Origin: Pseudonocardiales bacterium
Lineage (GTDB): Bacteria > Actinomycetota > Actinomycetes > Mycobacteriales > Pseudonocardiaceae
Reading direction: 5' to 3'
DNA: 5,811 bases
Assembly (NCBI GenBank): GCA_013695005.1
Contig: JACDBJ010000361.1
Location: 1 to 5,811, forward strand
The notes under the pieces are model-generated. The model had not been told where the DNA came from and did not search any database. It saw nothing but the letters and a program-made list of their open reading frames with translations. The position numbers and the translations under genes were made by a program. Position 1 is the stretch's first letter. Each line of letters starts with the position of its first letter. This document shows, in pieces, positions 1 to 5,811 of this stretch.

Positions 1-2309
1 GCGTCCACCGCGTCGGGCAGCCGCAGCACGATGCCGTCGTCGGCCGCCGCCGCGTGCACCTCGACCCCGCGGCGCTCGCGCAGCCGGGCCGCGATGGCCA
101 GCGCCCACGGCTGGTTGACCTTCGCCCCGAACGGCGAGTGCACCACCAGCCGCCAGTCACCCAGCTCGTCGCGGAACCGTTCGACGAGGATCGTGCGGTC
201 GCTCGGCACGTGCCGGGTGGCCTCGCGCTGCTCGTCGAGGTAGGCGAGCAGGTTGTCGGTGGCCCACTCGTCCAGCCCCGCGGCGGCGGCCCGTTCGCGG
301 GCGTCCTCGGGAGCCGCCGCCGACATCTCGCGGACGAACGCGCCGACGGCCCGGCCAAGCTCCAACGGGCGTCCCGGGGCGTCGCCCTTCCAGAACGGCA
401 TCCGCGCCGGAACGCCCGGCGCCGGGGTGACGATGACCCGGTCGTGGGTGATGTCCTCCACCCGCCAGCTGCTGGTGCCGAGCAGGAACGTGTCGCCGAC
501 CCGGGACTCGTAGACCATCTCCTCATCCAGCTCGCCGACCCGCGAGCCGGCGCCGTCCGCGCCACCGGGCGTCATGACCGTGAACAGCCCCCGGTCGGGG
601 ATGGTGCCGCCCGAGGTGACCGCCAGCCGCTGGGCGCCGGGGCGCCCACGCAGCTCGTCGGTGACCCGGTCCCACGTGATGCGGGCCCGCAACTCGCCGA
701 ACTCCTCCGACGGGTAGCGGCCGGCGAGCATGTCGAGCGTGGCGTGCAGCGCGGAGTCCGGCAGCGCCGCGAACGGCGCCGCCCGCCGGACCAGTTCGGC
801 CAGGTCAGCCACGGTCCAGGGCTCCAGGGCGACCATCGCGACGATGTGCTGCGCGAGCACGTCCAGCGGGTTGCGCGGGTAGCGCATCGACTCGATGCCG
901 CCGACGGCCATCCGCTCGACCACCACCGCGCAGGACACCAGGTCTCCGCGGTACTTGGGGAACATCGCGCCCCGCGACACCGCGCCCACCTGGTGGCCGG
1001 CCCGGCCGATCCGCTGCAGCCCGGACGCCACGCTCGGCGGTGCCTCCACCTGCACGACGAGGTCGACCGCGCCCATGTCGATACCCAGCTCCAGGCTGGA
1101 GGTCGCCACGACGGCCGGCAGCAGCCCCGCCTTGAGCTCCTCCTCCACGAGCGTGCGTTGCTCGCGTGCCATCGAGCCGTGGTGCGCCCGGGCCACCGTC
1201 ACCGGCGCCCCGCCGCCGATGCCCGACTGGCCGATCGCCTCGGCGGGGAACTCCGACGGCTCACCCGGCTCGTCGAGATCCTGGACCTCGAGATCGGCGG
1301 CCGCCGCATCCGCAGCGTCGTCGCGGGCCAGCTCGTTGAGCCGGGCGGTCAGCCGCTCCGCCAGCCGCCGCGAGTTGGCGAACACGATCGTCGAGCGGTG
1401 CTGGCGGACCAGGTCCAGCAGCCGGCGCTCCACGGCCGGCCAGATCGACGCCCGCTGCGCCGAGCCGGACGCCGCGCCGATGATCTCCTCGTCGGTGCTG
1501 CCAGGGGCGTGGCCCGGGTGCGGGTGTCCCGCAACTCCAGCGTCCAGCGCGGTGAAGTCCGGGATCGGGACCTCGACGGTCACCTCGATCGTCTTCTCCG
1601 ACGGCGGCTGTACGACCTCGACCGGCCGGGCGCCGGCCAGGAAGGTAGCCACCTCGTCCACCGGCCGCACGGTCGCCGACAGGCCGATGCGCTGCGCGGG
1701 CTTGTCGAGCAGCTGGTCCAGCCGCTCCAGCGACAGCGCGAGGTGCGCGCCGCGCTTGGTGGCCGCGACGGCGTGCACCTCGTCGACGATCACCGTCTCG
1801 ACCCCGCGTAGCGAGTCACGGGCAGCCGAGGTCAGCAGCAGGAACAGCGACTCCGGCGTGGTGACCAGCACGTCCGGCGGGGTGCGGGCGAAGCTGCGGC
1901 GCTGGTCTGCCGGGGTGTCGCCGGTGCGCATGCCGACCGTGATGTCCGGGGCCGGCGTCCCGAGCCGGTGCGCCGCCTGCCGGATCCCGGCCAGCGGGGA
2001 GCGCAGGTTGCGTTGGACGTCCACCGCGAGCGCCTTGAGCGGGGAGACGTAGAGCACCCGGCACCGGCGCTTCGGGTCGGCGGGTGGCGGACTGGCGGCC
2101 AGCCGGTCCAGAGCCCACAGGAAGGCCGCGAGCGTCTTACCCGAACCGGTCGGGGCGACGACGAGCGCATGCTTGCCCGCCTGCGCCGCCGCCCACGCGC
2201 CGGTCTGAGCGGCGGTGGGCGCGTCGAAGGCACCCGAGAACCAGTCCCGGGTGGCGGGGGAGAAGCCCGCGAGCACGTCGGGGCCGGTCGAGCCGTCCAT
2301 ACCGTCCAT
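1..2309 (-). CDS. lhr: Lhr ATP-dependent helicase, N-terminal part (gene continues past the window's left edge)
   Basis: Superfamily 2 helicase that uses ATP to move 3'-to-5' on single-stranded DNA and unwind DNA or RNA:DNA duplexes; it is linked to DNA repair in actinobacteria (family knowledge). I translated 769 uninterrupted codons by hand. Visible motifs are the Q-like segment PTAAQTGAW (31-39), Walker A APTGSGKT (52-59), TTPESL (150-155), the DEVH box (176-179), LSAT (210-213), STIVFANSRRLAERL (306-320), ATSSLELGID (402-411) and QRIGRAGH (432-439). The region after motif VI continues with Lhr-type sequence into the expected winged-helix and Lhr-specific core domains. Actinobacterial Lhr proteins are about 1500 residues, so roughly half is present. 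I chose the ATG at 2309; an in-frame ATG at 2300 is an alternative. Neither has a convincing Shine-Dalgarno sequence. An acidic linker lies at about 330-369. The gene starts 53 bases after the sigma gene ends. In mycobacteria a nei-type DNA glycosylase gene often follows, which here would be outside the window. Confidence 0.95.
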   Translation of the reverse strand, partial: MDGMDGSTGPDVLAGFSPATRDWFSGAFDAPTAAQTGAWAAAQAGKHALVVAPTGSGKTLAAFLWALDRLAASPPPADPKRRCRVLYVSPLKALAVDVQRNLRSPLAGIRQAAHRLGTPAPDITVGMRTGDTPADQRRSFARTPPDVLVTTPESLFLLLTSAARDSLRGVETVIVDEVHAVAATKRGAHLALSLERLDQLLDKPAQRIGLSATVRPVDEVATFLAGARPVEVVQPPSEKTIEVTVEVPIPDFTALDAGVAGHPHPGHAPGSTDEEIIGAASGSAQRASIWPAVERRLLDLVRQHRSTIVFANSRRLAERLTARLNELARDDAADAAAADLEVQDLDEPGEPSEFPAEAIGQSGIGGGAPVTVARAHHGSMAREQRTLVEEELKAGLLPAVVATSSLELGIDMGAVDLVVQVEAPPSVASGLQRIGRAGHQVGAVSRGAMFPKYRGDLVSCAVVVERMAVGGIESMRYPRNPLDVLAQHIVAMVALEPWTVADLAELVRRAAPFAALPDSALHATLDMLAGRYPSEEFGELRARITWDRVTDELRGRPGAQRLAVTSGGTIPDRGLFTVMTPGGADGAGSRVGELDEEMVYESRVGDTFLLGTSSWRVEDITHDRVIVTPAPGVPARMPFWKGDAPGRPLELGRAVGAFVREMSAAAPEDARERAAAAGLDEWATDNLLAYLDEQREATRHVPSDRTILVERFRDELGDWRLVVHSPFGAKVNQPWALAIAARLRERRGVEVHAAAADDGIVLRLPDAVD

Positions 2310-2338
2310 GATGCGCGCTGGTCCGGACAGTCTTCGCG

Positions 2339-2350
2339 GGGCGTTCGCCC
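2339..2350 (-). terminator. Short GC hairpin after the sigma gene (weak candidate)
   Basis: GGGCG and CGCCC face each other across TT, or equivalently a four-base stem closes a GTTC loop. It sits 12 bases after the sigma stop codon within the 53-base gap before lhr. There is no T-tract and the stem is very short, so it may be chance in GC-rich DNA. lhr could equally be co-transcribed with the genes upstream. I see no other convincing signal in the gap. Confidence 0.15.
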
Positions 2351-2362
2351 ACAGCGCGACGT

Positions 2363-3634
2363 TCAGGACTCGCTCTCGTCCGGCGGGCTCGGCATGGCCA
2401 ACTGGAGGAACGCCTCTCGACGTCGCTCCCGATGCTGTCGTTCCGGCTCCGTCGCCGGTCCGTCGAGGGATTCCGCGAGTTCTCGGGCTGCCTCTGTGTA
2501 CCGGCCCTCGCGGGCGAGCAGTTCGGCGCGAACCCCGTGCCAGCGGGGGTTCGGCGGCAGTTCGGCCAGCATGGCGAGCCCGGTCGCAGCATCGGCCGCT
2601 TCAGTTGCTGCCACCACCCGGGCCAGGCCGGCGGTGTGACTGGGAGCGATCGACACGAGCAGATCGTAGAGCCGCAGGATCTCCGTCCAGTCAGTGTCGT
2701 GGTAGCTGGCGGCGCGGGCATGCTCCGCAGCGATGGCGGCCTGGAGCTGGTAGGCGTCCGCCTGCCGGTGCGAGCGGCGCAGTGAGCCATTCAGGAGCGC
2801 AACGCCGCGGGCGATCACCGCGGCATCCCACCGACCTCGATCCTGCTGGTCGAGTGTCACGACGTCACCCTGTTCGTCGAGCCGTGAGGGCCTGCGGCCC
2901 TCGGTGAGGAGCAGCAGCGCCAGGACGGCGGAGGGCATCGGCTGATCCGGAAGCAGATCGTGCAGGAGTTCGGCCAGCCGGACCGCCTCGGCGCAGGCGT
3001 CCACGTCGTAGGCGGTACGGCCGTCGACGGGCGCATGGCCGGCCGTATAGAGGCTGTGGATCACCGCGCACACCGTCGGCAACCGGTCGGCCAACTCATT
3101 CTCGGGCGGCACCCGGTAGGGGATGTGGGCCGCGGCAATCTTCTGTCGGGCCCGGGTCAGGCGCTTCGCCGTGGCGGCCTCGGTGGTGAGGAGTACGCCG
3201 GCGATCTGCGCCGGCGAGAGACCACACAGTGTTCGCAGGGCCAGGGCGACCCGGGTCGGCGGTGAGAGGGTGGGATGGCAGCAGGTGAAGATCAGTCGCA
3301 GCAGGTCGTCGTGCACGACGTCGTCCGGCGGAAGGTCGGACCGTGCGAGTTCGATCATCCGCAGTCCGTCCCGCTCCTTGCCCGGGCGGGTCCGCTCGCG
3401 CCGGAGGATGTCGATCGCCTTTCTTCGCGCGGTCACCGTGAGCCAGGCACGCGGCTGCGGCGGCACCCCGGTGACCGGCCACGCGCCGAGTGCCGCCAGG
3501 GTTGCCTCCTGTACGGCGTCCTCGGCTGTCTACACGTCGCCGACGGTCCGGATCAAGGTCGCCAGGATGCGTGCGCCCTCGACCCGGATCGCCTCGGCGA
3601 CCGTGTCCTGCACTGTGCCTTGCTCAGGGACCAC
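2363..3634 (-). pseudogene. ECF42-type RNA polymerase sigma factor with a C-terminal TPR-like extension, interrupted by an in-frame TAG
   Basis: ECF42 sigma factors direct RNA polymerase to genes for DGPF/YciI proteins and carry a roughly 200-residue TPR-like C-terminal extension in place of a classic anti-sigma partner (family knowledge). Numbering from the GTG at 3634 gives 423 codons, a normal length for the group. Region 2 begins GARILATLIRTVGDV (20-34), then TAG at codon 35 (3532 to 3530), then TAEDAVQEATLAALGAW from 36 in the same frame. The GVPPQPRAWLTVTARRKAID segment with LRRE follows (about 57-80). Region 4 is intact from LIFTCCHPTLSPPTR to QKIAAAHIPY (about 113-173). The extension has the group landmarks LQAAIA (297-302) and DTDW (313-316). 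The codon was probably GAG (Glu) or similar. The next in-frame start, GTG at 3466, has a poor ribosome site and would lose regions 2.1-2.2, so the product is probably inactive. A sequencing error cannot be excluded. An alternative start is GTG 3613, which still precedes the stop. Confidence 0.87.
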
Positions 3635-3640
3635 GGCTGC

Positions 3641-3988
3641 CTATTTCACTGCGATGACAGGGCGCACCTCGACGGCGCCATTCCAGGCCGCGGGTAGCCC
3701 GGCCGTGATCGCCACTGCTTCCTCCAGGTCTGCAGCCTCGATCAGGTAGTACCCGGTCAACGCCTCCTTGGTCTCGGCGTAGGGCCCGTCGGTCGTGACG
3801 ACGTGTCCGCCTCGGGTGCCTTCCACCCGGACGACCGTGGCCGTGCTGGTCGGGTGCAGGACGGCACTCGCCCTGATGCTGTCGGCGTTGTCCACCGCGA
3901 ACTGGCGGTACTCGGCGAGCTCAGCCGCCTGCTCGGGCGCCCACCAGTCCACATACGCGGTGTAGATCAATGCGAGGTACTGCGGCAT
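3641..3988 (-). CDS. YciI-like DGPF-domain protein (ECF42-associated)
   Basis: A 115-residue soluble protein of the YCII-related/DGPF family, with a ferredoxin-like fold resembling small monooxygenases and isomerases; its biochemical role is unknown. It begins MPQYLALIYT, carries the signature DGPYAETKE (67-75) followed by GYYLIEA (79-85), and ends with VEVRPVIAVK. All are hallmarks of the family and the length is typical. The ATG at 3988 is supported by AAGGAG seven bases upstream. In many actinobacteria such genes lie next to, and are transcribed by, an ECF42 sigma factor; here the sigma gene follows after only 6 bases and in the same reading frame. By hand count about 16 of 115 codons end in A or T, against about 7 in the first 110 codons of neighbouring vdh, so codon bias is somewhat relaxed. 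If the sigma is dead, expression may be low or depend on another ECF42 factor. Confidence 0.92.
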   Translation of the reverse strand: MPQYLALIYTAYVDWWAPEQAAELAEYRQFAVDNADSIRASAVLHPTSTATVVRVEGTRGGHVVTTDGPYAETKEALTGYYLIEAADLEEAVAITAGLPAAWNGAVEVRPVIAVK

Positions 3989-3995
3989 CGGAACA

Positions 3996-4001
3996 CTCCT
4001 T
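3996..4001 (-). promoter_or_regulatory. Shine-Dalgarno site of the DGPF gene
   Basis: AAGGAG on the minus strand lies seven bases before the ATG at 3988. It is the best ribosome-binding site in the window and fixes the start of the DGPF protein. The sigma gene's GTG six bases beyond the DGPF stop has no comparable site, suggesting it relied on coupled translation. Confidence 0.75.
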
Positions 4002-4062
4002 CGTTGCCTTCAGGGCCCACCTTGGTCCCTCAAGGATGGAACGAATGGGCAGCCGCGGAAAG

Positions 4063-4089
4063 GACATCACGAGTACCAGGTCCACGACA
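4063..4089 (-). promoter_or_regulatory. Possible ECF-type promoter for the DGPF-sigma pair
   Basis: On the minus strand TGTCGT (4089-4084) is followed, after 17 bases, by TGTC (4066-4063). As I recall, ECF42 promoters have a TGTCGA-like -35 element and a C-G-A/T-C -10 element. Each half here has one mismatch, and the spacing resembles other ECF promoters. It would give a leader of roughly 70 bases. It was found by eye in GC-rich DNA where such short words occur by chance, so support is weak. Confidence 0.22.
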
Positions 4090-4103
4090 GGCAGGCATCC
4101 GAG

Positions 4104-5159
4104 CTAGCGGGCGGCGGCCGCCGCCATCCGCTGCTCGGCGAGCCGGTCGGCCGCGATCGACGGTGGCACCCCGTCCAGCTCGGCCTGCTCGAACACCGCC
4201 GTGGTCGTGTCGAAGATGCGCGCGGCCTTGGCCTGTGCGCGGTCGAGGTCGAAGCCGCCGATCTCCTCGGCGACCTGGATCACCCCGCCGGCGTTGACCA
4301 CGTAGTCCGGCGCGTACAGGATGCCGCGGTCGTGCAGCAACTTGGCTACGCCGGGATGCGCGAGCTGGTTGTTGGCTCCGCCGCAGACGACCTTCGCGGC
4401 GAGCACCTCGACGACAGCGTCGTCCAGCGCAGCCCCCATCGCGCACGGCGAGTAGACGTCGATCTGGGCGCTGACCAGGGCGGCGGTGTCCGCGACCGCG
4501 TCCACCTCCGGGTGCGCCGCGCGCACCGCCCCTACGGCAGCGGCGTTCACGTCGCTGACGACGACGGCCGCCCCGTCGTCGAGCAGGTGCTCCACCAGCC
4601 GCCGGCCCACCTTGCCGACCCCCGCGATGCCGACCCGCCGCCCGGCGAGACTGGTCGACCCCCACAGGTGCGCCGCGCCCGCCCGCATGCCCTGGAACAC
4701 GCCGAACGCGGTCAGCAGCCCGGAGTCGCCGGCGCCCCCGTTGCCCGGCGAGCGGCCGGTGACGTACTGGCAGGCCTGCGCCACGATGTCCATGTGGGCG
4801 ACCGTGGTGCCCACGTCGCACGCGGTGATGTAGCGGCCGCCGAGGGACTGCACCGCCCGCCCGTAGGCCCGCAGCAGCGGCTCGGTGGCGTCGCGGGCAG
4901 GGTCGCCGAGGATGACGGCCTTTCCGCCACCGTGGTCCAGCCCGGCCAGGGCGTTCTTGTAGGCCATCGCCCTGGACAGGTTCAGCACGTCGCGCAGCGC
5001 GGCGTCCTCGTCGCGGTAGGGGTAGAACCGGGTGCCGCCGAGCCCAGGGCCCAACGCCGTGGAGTAGAGGCCGATGATCGCGCGCAGGCCTGACGCGGCG
5101 TCCTGGAAGAACACCACCTGCTCGTGCCCGGCGCCGTGCTCACCGAAGATGCTGATCAC
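4104..5159 (-). CDS. vdh: Valine dehydrogenase (Leu/Phe/Val dehydrogenase family, NAD+)
   Basis: Cytosolic enzyme that oxidatively deaminates L-valine and related branched-chain amino acids to 2-oxo acids plus ammonia, feeding branched-chain catabolism and acyl-CoA supply. The 351-residue protein closely resembles Streptomyces Vdh (about 364 residues). It has GPGLGGTRFYPY (37-48), YKNALAGLDHGGGKAVI (67-83) with substrate-binding Lys68 and catalytic Lys80, and TACDVGT (112-118) with Asp115. The Rossmann loop GVGKVG is at 180-185. Asp203 at the end of the second strand fits NAD rather than NADP. ANNQLAHPG (262-270) and APDYVVNAGGVIQVAEE (283-299) complete the family signature. The start is GTG 5159, whose GTGA overlaps the TGA of the DUF3291 gene, implying translational coupling; no strong Shine-Dalgarno sequence is visible. 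Leucine dehydrogenase is the alternative name within the same family, but overall similarity to actinobacterial Vdh makes valine more likely. Confidence 0.95.
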   Translation of the reverse strand: MISIFGEHGAGHEQVVFFQDAASGLRAIIGLYSTALGPGLGGTRFYPYRDEDAALRDVLNLSRAMAYKNALAGLDHGGGKAVILGDPARDATEPLLRAYGRAVQSLGGRYITACDVGTTVAHMDIVAQACQYVTGRSPGNGGAGDSGLLTAFGVFQGMRAGAAHLWGSTSLAGRRVGIAGVGKVGRRLVEHLLDDGAAVVVSDVNAAAVGAVRAAHPEVDAVADTAALVSAQIDVYSPCAMGAALDDAVVEVLAAKVVCGGANNQLAHPGVAKLLHDRGILYAPDYVVNAGGVIQVAEEIGGFDLDRAQAKAARIFDTTTAVFEQAELDGVPPSIAADRLAEQRMAAAAAR

Positions 5160-5656
5160 GCCGGGCAGCCCCAGTCCGCGTTGTGCTCGACCTCGGCCCC
5201 GTCGGGGCTGTCCGGCGCGGGGAACGGCTCACGGAACGTGAACGCGTGCGGGGTCGGCCCGTGCTCGCGCAGGTGGACGAGCCGGCGCTCTGCTTCCGGC
5301 ACCGTCGGCAGCTCCCCGGCCGGTACCCACCACATCGCCTGGTTCGCCTGCGTCGGCGCCTCCATCCATTCGCGTCGCCGGCGCAGCACGCCGACGTGCC
5401 CGCTGCGGTAGACGTAGTCCCCGAGCGTCTCGATGGACGTCCAGACGGTCAGGTTGATGATCAGCCGCTCGTCGTCGAAGGCGCGGATCGCGGTGGCGTT
5501 GCCGTCCTCGGTCTGCATCCGCCACACGAAACCTGGTGCGACGTCCGCCAGCGCGTTGATCTCGTCGAGTGCGTCGACGAACCCGGCCAGCCGCGGCGAG
5601 GTCAGCGGTTCGACGGGCATTGTGATGTTGAACTGTGCTAGATGCCAGGTGCCCAC
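5156..5656 (-). CDS. DUF3291 domain-containing protein
   Basis: A 166-residue soluble protein with no signal peptide or membrane segment. It matches DUF3291, a group with a dimeric alpha/beta-barrel fold like antibiotic-biosynthesis monooxygenases; no reaction is established. Family landmarks are HLAQFNI (5-11), FVDALDEINALAD (26-38), PGFVWRMQ (41-48), LIINLTVWTSIETL (65-78), YVYRSGHVGVLRRRREWM (81-98), WWVPAGELPTVPEA (109-122) and HGPTPHAFTFREPFPAP (132-148), so the whole domain is present. The last 18 or so residues (DSPDGAEVEHNADWGCPA) are a variable tail. The start is GTG 5656, 10 bases after the small upstream reading frame; no good Shine-Dalgarno sequence is seen, so translation may be coupled to that frame. 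The next in-frame ATG (codon 13) would cut the first conserved strand. The stop overlaps the vdh start by four bases (GTGA), placing this gene in the vdh operon. Confidence 0.9.
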   Translation of the reverse strand: MGTWHLAQFNITMPVEPLTSPRLAGFVDALDEINALADVAPGFVWRMQTEDGNATAIRAFDDERLIINLTVWTSIETLGDYVYRSGHVGVLRRRREWMEAPTQANQAMWWVPAGELPTVPEAERRLVHLREHGPTPHAFTFREPFPAPDSPDGAEVEHNADWGCPA

Positions 5657-5666
5657 GTCAGCGACG

Positions 5667-5795
5667 CTAGCGCTTGCGCTGCTGCCACCACCAGCGAAGC
5701 AGCAGCACCAGCGACGCGGAGAGCCCGGCGAGGATGGCGATCTGACCGAGTGGCGAGGACAGCCCCGTGACGTCGCCCTGCGCGAGCAGCTCCAT
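5667..5795 (-). CDS. Small predicted single-pass membrane peptide, 42 residues
   Basis: I found this short frame by translating the right edge by hand. It runs from ATG 5795 to TAG 5669-5667; an in-frame TAG at 5807-5805 shows it is complete and not the tail of a longer gene. The N-terminal part (MELLAQGDVTGLSSPLG) is polar. Residues 18-33 (QIAILAGLSASLVLLL) are hydrophobic, long enough for one membrane span with the preceding residues. The C-terminus RWWWQQRKR has three tryptophans and a positive cluster, predicting a cytoplasmic C-terminus. It lies 10 bases before the DUF3291 gene on the same strand, so it is probably the first known gene of the vdh unit. Codons are GC-rich at the third position, consistent with real coding. 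The Shine-Dalgarno sequence is weak. I do not recognise a family and assign no function. Confidence 0.55.
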   Translation of the reverse strand: MELLAQGDVTGLSSPLGQIAILAGLSASLVLLLRWWWQQRKR

Positions 5796-5811
5796 CAGCT
5801 CAGGCTAGCTC

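Larger units (their letters stand above)
3989..4103 (-). other. Intergenic leader between vdh and the DGPF gene
   Basis: This 115-base gap is the longest non-coding stretch in the window, and it must hold the end of the vdh transcript and/or the promoter of the DGPF-sigma pair. Reading towards the DGPF gene it contains a possible ECF-type promoter (4089-4063), a five-base inverted repeat CCTTG/CAAGG with a six-base loop (4035-4020), a GGGCCC palindrome (4018-4013) and the ribosome-binding site. I see no classic vdh terminator with a T-tract and no good housekeeping -35/-10 pair. Confidence 0.5.

Noticed and set aside
54..1811. A 585-codon open frame on the plus strand
   Set aside because: It lies wholly antisense to lhr, has a low-complexity Arg/His/Pro/Gly-rich translation with no recognisable domain, and is the expected mirror of a GC-rich gene.
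895..2052. A 385-codon plus-strand frame opposite lhr
   Set aside because: The translation is Ser/Arg/Ala-rich without family motifs, while the opposite strand carries all helicase motifs in order.
2363..3466. Taking the sigma factor as an intact gene starting at GTG 3466
   Set aside because: Conserved region 2 sequence continues in the same frame upstream of this point and past the TAG up to GTG 3634. Starting at 3466 would give a sigma lacking part of region 2, with a poor ribosome site.
3530..3532. TAG read as a sense codon by amber recoding
   Set aside because: TAG also serves as the ordinary stop for the DGPF gene, vdh and the 42-residue frame, and nothing here suggests a suppressor or recoding element.
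3123..3749. Plus-strand frame opposite the sigma and DGPF genes
   Set aside because: No domain resemblance, and it crosses two recognisable minus-strand genes.
4020..4035. Inverted repeat CCTTG/CAAGG as an operator or terminator
   Set aside because: Only five base pairs, with no T-tract and no second copy; chance is sufficient.
4332..5093. A 253-codon plus-strand frame opposite vdh
   Set aside because: A compositional shadow of vdh, whose dehydrogenase motifs are unambiguous.
5665..5680. CGCTAGCG palindrome and AGCGC/GCGCT repeat at the end of the small membrane frame
   Set aside because: Short, overlapping palindromes with almost no loop and no T-tract, lying only a few bases before the DUF3291 start; unlikely to be a terminator.
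4103..5809. GCTAGC recurring at three gene ends or edges (4103, 5666, 5804)
   Set aside because: A six-base word occurring three times, at least twice simply because a TAG stop sits in it; no flanking similarity suggesting a repeat family or attachment site.

Overview
The window comes from a GC-rich actinobacterium. GC is very high, codons mostly end in G or C, GTG starts are used repeatedly, and the gene content is typical of that phylum: a large Lhr helicase, a Streptomyces-type valine dehydrogenase, and a DGPF protein paired with an ECF42 sigma factor. I cannot name genus or species from this sequence. Every gene I can support lies on the minus strand, so the biological reading direction is from position 5811 down to 1.

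Upstream cluster (5795 to 4104): a 42-residue predicted single-pass membrane peptide, a DUF3291 protein, and valine dehydrogenase (vdh). The gap between the first two is 10 bases. The DUF3291 stop and the vdh start share a GTGA overlap, so these genes look like one translationally linked unit. Vdh deaminates branched-chain amino acids to 2-oxo acids. The roles of the other two are unknown.

Middle cluster (4103 to 2363): a 115-base intergenic leader, then a YciI/DGPF-domain protein with a good Shine-Dalgarno sequence, then an ECF42-type sigma factor 6 bases further on in the same frame. The sigma gene is broken by one in-frame TAG (3532 to 3530) in conserved region 2. Everything on both sides of that codon is intact and in frame. 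It is either a recent nonsense mutation or a base-call error, and this is the most notable observation here.

Downstream (2309 to 1): the first 769 codons of Lhr, an ATP-dependent 3'-to-5' DNA/RNA helicase linked to DNA repair. The gene runs off the left edge of the window.

No gene-free stretch exceeds 300 bases. I see no RNA genes, mobile elements, CRISPR arrays or long repeats, and no clear sign of an undescribed system. The gene families are known; the points of interest are the broken sigma gene, the small membrane peptide, and the tight DUF3291-vdh coupling.
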